From: Haplomitrium mnioides
Taxonomy: Eukaryota; Marchantiophyta; Haplomitriopsida; Calobryales
Direction: 5' to 3'
DNA: 44,143 bases
Assembly: GCA_049999725.1 (NCBI GenBank)
Contig: JBNGIS010039105.1
Location: forward strand, 1-44,143
Below the pieces are notes generated by a model. It was not told the DNA's origin. It did not search any database and was given only the letters and a program-made list of their open reading frames with translations. Below are positions 40,195 through 44,143 of the stretch, piece after piece; the stretch's first letter is position 1; every line of letters starts with the position of its first letter. A program made the position numbers and the translations under genes.

Positions 40195-41075
40195 GTTGAC
40201 TTTTCCTCCGTTGTCGCCGTCCGACGCCGCATTCAACCTGGAAGTTGGACCGGCGCATTGACCTTGTTCTGTAGTTGACCGCAGATCCCAATCTGAAGAA
40301 TCCAACGGATAGAGAAGTCGGAAGGATCCCTCAGACTCCTCCAAAGTGCCATGTGTCCAAGGCTGACTTTCTTCCTTGGTCGCCGTCCGACGCTATATTC
40401 AACATGGAAGTTGGACCGGTGCATTGACCTTGTTCCGTAGTTGACCTCAGATCCCAATTCGAAGAATCCAACGGACAAGGAAGTCCAAAGGATCTCTCGG
40501 ACTCCTCCGAAGTGCCACGTGTCCAAGGCTAACTTTCTTCCATGGCCGCCATTCGATGTCGTTCTCAACAGGGAAGGTGGACCGCCGCATTGACCTTTGT
40601 CCGTGGTTGACTCCTCTTTGGCTCGAAGGATCCAATGGGCTCTACGGAAGCGCCACGTAATCCAAGGCCTCGCCGTTCGACGTCATTGTCAACAGAGAAG
40701 GGGGACCGTCGCGCTGGTCTTTGCTCGTGGTTGACTCCTTTCTGACCCAAAGGATCCAACGGGCTCTACTGAAGCATCATGTAATGCAAGGTCGTGTCAT
40801 CCGACGTTGTTTTCAATAGGAAAGGTGGACCGCCGCGCTGACCTCCGTCTGTGGTTGACTCCTCTTTGACCCAAAGGATCCAACGGGTTGTGCCAAAGCG
40901 CCACGTAATCCGAGATCGCGCCGTTCGACGCCATTTTCAATAGGGAAGGTGGACCACCGCGCTAACCATTGTCCGTGGTTGACTCCTCTTTGACCTGAAG
41001 GATCCAACGGGCTCTGCCAAAGCGCCACGTAATCCAAGGCCGCGTCGTCCGACGCAATTTTCAATAGAAAAGGCG
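40195..41075. repeat. LTR tandem repeat, right copy
   Basis: Same 110-165-bp units as at 30425-31305, with GTTGGACCGG(C/T)GCATTGACC near 40246 and 40411 and GGTGGACCGCCGC in later units. The unit count is similar in both LTRs, so the array predates this insertion. Confidence 0.75.
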
Positions 41076-41159
41076 GGCTGATCTGGTTCCAAGGAATCCA
41101 ACAGGCTCCTCCGAGTTGCCACGTGTCCGCTGAATCTCCTAAACACTTGTGAGGAAGCC

Positions 41160-41690
41160 ACGTTTTCGCAAAGTCCCGTGGACCTCCTACGCCTGCTACG
41201 TCTCCGCTGAAGCCCTCGGAACCCTAGGCCTGCCACGCCTCCGCTAAGTCCCGCGGACACCTTGGGCCCGCCACGACCCCGCTAAGTCCCACGGACACCC
41301 TAGGTCTGCTATGTTTCCGCAAAGTCTCGTGGACACTCTGGGCCCGCCACGACCCCGCTAAGTCCCATGGACACCTTGGGTCTGCTATGTTTCCGCAAAG
41401 TCTCGTGGACACCCTAGGCTTGCCACGTTTTTGCAAAGTTCTGTGGACACCCTAGGTCCGCCACAGCCTTGCTAAGTCCTGAGGACCTCTTGGGCTTGCC
41501 ACGTCTTCGCTGAAGCCCTTGGAACCCTGGGCCCGCCATGCTTCTACTAAGTTCTGTGGACACCCTAGGCCCGCCACGCCCCTATTGAATCTTCCAGAGC
41601 CCTATAAAGATGCCACATTTCCGCAAAGGTCTGCGGACACTCTTGCTTCTGCCACGTTTCCGCAAAAAATCACAGACACTAAAGGAAGAG
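41160..41690. repeat. LTR 38-bp tandem repeat, right copy
   Basis: GCTAAGTCCCGCGGACACC-type units with GCTAAG or GCAAAG at 41243, 41281 and 41319-41320. About 13 units, somewhat more than in the left LTR. Confidence 0.8.
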
Positions 41691-42241
41691 GTCGCGGACC
41701 CCAGTAGAACCCGTTTAACATATGAGGGATTGGGGCATCCTCCGATCCTTGGCCTAGTCACTGCTCACGAAGGCCCTGATCCCTCCTTTCTCTTCCCGAT
41801 CTCTGCTTCTGGTGCGCGCATCTGGGAGCTTGCTCTGTGGCCTTTCCTTGTCATCGGTCCCCATTACTCTTGAGCGCTCTTGGATCTCCACCCTGTAGCT
41901 TTGATCCTCCTCCTCCGGCCCTCGCTCCTTCCTCACTTTCGAGGTCGCCCTCCCTTCCTCCTACTAGGGCCTCAATTCTTGCATTCGATGATACTCACAG
42001 GTTCTCTTTTGCTTCCGTCGAAATTTACTGGTGCCCCCCACTCGTTGACTACTACAGCTCCCTTCTCTCCTTCGGAAGCGATCTTGTTCCACTTCTTGGA
42101 TCTCGGCAATCCGTTCATACTCACTGATTGGAGTCGATCCACTGCTTCTGAGGTACTTTAAGACTTACAAGAGGGAAATTGTGTCAATGCTACTTCCGAT
42201 TTTTTTAATTCTTCCTTAGTGCTCCATGTCATTGGCTGACA

Positions 42242-42500
42242 CTGGTAACACCTCCAAAAAAATAGTCTACCTATGTGTGTCCTCTGCGACTACACACTCC
42301 ACCCAACTCTTTAGCCCCTCACGCCCAGCCCCACAACACTCCCGTAGTGCTCCCTTGATGGTTCTGTTTCTCTCTTTTCCCTTTCTTTGTCTCGCAACCC
42401 TGATGCTCTCTTATTGTGCCCCCAAAGTGAATCCCTAAAACAGAGCCCTTGATGAGACTATATAGCCCACAGTGCTCTCACGCACACCCTTTAAGCCTTT
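42242..42500 (-). mobile_element. Probable LTR remnant of the older element
   Basis: Right of the Gypsy-2 insertion, the sequence CTGGTAACACC completes an antisense primer-binding-site-like motif with 28731-28741, so an LTR should lie here on the minus strand. CTATATAG at 42458-42465 could be its TATA box, about 215 bp from the PBS. No partner LTR or end was found. Confidence 0.4.
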
Positions 42501-42976
42501 GACTCCATGCTAACTTACTCCTAACTTTAGACGTAACTAACTAAAATGAAAGTCATACGCAAAGGCTCCTCACCTTTAGCGCACTTATAAACTCCCTCTA
42601 ACTTCTTTGACTTGTTAGCTTTAAACTAGATCCCCCTACAAGCCCTCCCAAGTACTTGGCCATACATTGTTTTCTCCTCTAAGTTTAGAGGCTCTTGAAT
42701 TTGGGCCTTCATAAAGTAGCTTTTAGTTGTTTGTTCCTTTCTTTCTTAGTTAGTGCTTTCATTTCATTTGTCTCTTACTTAACTTAGTCAATTTTTTCAT
42801 TTGTCTTGTTTTTTGCTTGTTCTCTTCGATGTAAGAACCATAGCCCTGTTATCCTTCCCTGTTCGATCGAATTGCATTCCTCCCTAAGTGCCTCACTCTT
42901 CTTTTGCTCCCCTTCAATTCCTCCCCTTCAACTATCTCCTCCACTGTAGCTTCAGCAATAATTCCCTCATCAATGA
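42501..42976. other. No recognisable gene
   Basis: Pyrimidine-rich on the plus strand, no open frame of interest; possibly the U3 part of the older LTR. Confidence 0.3.
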
Positions 42977-43061
42977 TTAATTCACTGTCAGAATCCCCTT
43001 CTCATAAATCGAGTTCAGAGAATGGTTGAGTGGTAGTCTCATACTGCTTTGAAGTTGCCTC

Positions 43062-43662
43062 CTATTGTGGTCCATCAAGAGGCACTGATTCTTGTGGTTG
43101 TAAGCCCCGTTGTAAAACAATGAATGAAAGTGTTTTGTCTTCATAAGCTCGCAATGGAAGTTCACCTCTCCTCTTTCTAATCTGTTGTACTGAAGCTCCT
43201 TGCAACCGTTGGACAAAATGGCACCACTTTCCTTGCCCTTCCATCGAACACTTTCCATCATGTGCGCACTGAGCTTGTAGAGTCATGTTTGAAATAGGGC
43301 CACCACAAATGCACCACATATTCTGCTTTTCAATTCAATTGCATTCTCTGATCCTGGTCCATGAAAGGATGGGTGCAGCCTCTGTTGTTTCTTCTGTTGC
43401 CTTACTTTCTTCTTCTCCATTTGCAGAATATATGAGCAATTGGCAGAAATTGTAGTTGATCCCATGGTTGTTCCGCATTTGAAGCCCTCCTCGCAATCAG
43501 TTGACTCCTCATCCTCCTTGCACTTGCATCGATTTCCTCCGTGATTTGGTCGCCACCTGCCTCAACACAAATTGATCCTCCTTTGCGAATGCTCTGCGAT
43601 TCCCTCTTTTGCAAATAATCCTTTTGTGACTGCGAATGCTCGAATTGGCCCCCCTCCTCCAA
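43062..43662 (-). other. Unassigned minus-strand reading frames, Cys-containing
   Basis: Two overlapping open stretches. The upstream one (43402-43662) is basic (CKWRRRK end). The downstream one (43062-43319) reads MWCICGGPISNMTLQAQCAH, then DGKCSMEGQGKWCHFVQRLQ; its clustered Cys and His could bind zinc, but I recognise no family. A frame change between them means they are not one simple ORF. It could be a worn exon or the start of a gag-like gene. Confidence 0.25.
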
Positions 43663-44143
43663 ACGAATTTCCTCTTCTTCCTATGCTCCTCCTGCGAATT
43701 TGGTCCCCCTGCACGAATGATCTCCCTGCGAATGCTTCTGTGATAAATCCTATGTGGCCTCAACCCTCTCTCAAATCCTATGGCAGTCGTCCCCTAATTG
43801 CATTATCCTCCCTTAATTGCATGCCTCCCCTCGCTTGATCGACTCCTACCCCTTGCGAAATTGAATCGCTCCTCTACAAATCTGTGCTCCAGCACGATTC
43901 AGTCCCCTTACGAACTCTTCTCCTAGATCAATTTCTCTCTTGGTGATTTCCTCTGAGCTCCCCTCTTGGCGATTTCTTCCGAGCTCACCTCCTGCCTCTA
44001 CACATTTCTCCCTGCGAAATTTTTGCTACCTCATCCCAGCGCGATTGCCCCTCTCAAACCCCTGCGCGATTTCTCCTACTGGATCGATCTCTGTTGATCG
44101 ATCCAATCTGCTCTTCACACGGAGAGGAGGGGGAATAAAGAAA
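43500..44143. repeat. Degenerate GCGAAT/GCGATT-type repeats
   Basis: Short motifs such as CCTGCGAATTTGG, CCCTGCGAATGC, CTTGGCGATTTC and CTGCGCGATTTCTCC recur at irregular 20-45-bp spacing to the window end. They resemble, in opposite orientation, the GC-rich repeats at 17955-18345, but I cannot show common origin. Confidence 0.4.

Larger units (their letters stand above)
28742..42241 (-). mobile_element. Gypsy-2: Ty3/gypsy LTR retrotransposon with giant LTRs
   Basis: A 13.5-kb minus-strand element. LTRs on the minus strand begin TGTCAGCCA and end AGTGACA or its variant. The flanks CTGGC (28737-28741) and CTGGT (42242-42246) form a target duplication with one mismatch. Internal order from the right: PBS, gag, two CCHC knuckles, protease, RT, RNase H, integrase, PPT. 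No chromodomain. The LTRs of 3615 and 4072 bp make up over half the element. Integrase is readable in one frame with few stops, mainly TAG, while RT has an internal deletion. It is inactive. Confidence 0.93.
38170..42241 (-). repeat. Gypsy-2 5' LTR (4072 bp)
   Basis: Plus-strand ends TGTCACTCCCCTCC and GGCTGACA. Its extra length over the other LTR is mainly a 340-bp insertion at 38421-38760. It holds the same tandem blocks (40195-41075 and 41160-41690). Confidence 0.92.

Noticed and set aside
1-44143. tRNA or rRNA genes
   Set aside because: No cloverleaf with intact A and B boxes and no rRNA-like conserved stretch was noticed; a tRNAscan run would settle this.

Overview
The window reads as repeat-dense nuclear DNA of a land plant from a draft assembly (one 100-N gap). 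The evidence is nested LTR retrotransposons with plant-type domains, a copia element of the widespread plant lineage whose RNase H reads SDPxxAxSQTGYVF, GT-AG intron remnants, and no operons, Shine-Dalgarno sites or RNA genes. The species cannot be read from the sequence. Multi-copy DUF7869-type and DNA amino-methyltransferase genes make me lean weakly towards a non-flowering plant. No intact host gene was found; every coding region carries stops or frameshifts.

Layout. 1-2616 (-): decayed DUF7869-type transposase-like gene with a perfect 20-bp palindrome at an internal deletion. 3483-3666 and 12512-12870: two halves of one self-complementary 24-bp minisatellite, split by a Ty3/gypsy element, Gypsy-1 (3667-12511, +), with TG..CA LTRs, PBS, gag, protease, RT, RNase H, integrase and PPT. 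Its 5' LTR carries a fragment of another element's RT. 12917-15985 (+): degenerate gene with a Lys/Ser-rich region, a ParB-like domain and a beta-class DNA amino-methyltransferase, with intron remnants. A second, worse copy lies tail-to-tail at 26900-27950 (-). Between them are a 37-bp minisatellite (16145-16395), an isolated LTR-like segment (17534-18345) and a complete Ty1/copia element (19009-25758, -) with 121-bp LTRs and a perfect 5-bp target duplication. Its RT contains about 270 extra in-frame residues made of GP(L/F)V repeats.

28742-42241 (-) is a 13.5-kb Ty3/gypsy element, Gypsy-2, with 3.6-4.1 kb LTRs holding two kinds of tandem repeat and G-box motifs. Its right LTR carries a 340-bp insertion. 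Gypsy-2 landed in the tRNA-iMet-type primer-binding site of an older, mostly lost LTR element, whose remains probably lie at 27951-28741 and from 42242 rightwards. The last kilobase has a Cys-containing unassigned reading frame and degenerate GCGAAT-type repeats.

The genes do not form a pathway. The window is a stratified record of insertions: minisatellite, methyltransferase gene and old LTR element first, then Gypsy-1, Gypsy-2 and the copia element, then small insertions and deletions. Many nonsense codons are TAG, several at expected Gln codons, as expected from deamination of methylated CAG sites. The two most unusual things are the ParB-like/methyltransferase gene family and the repeat-expanded copia RT.
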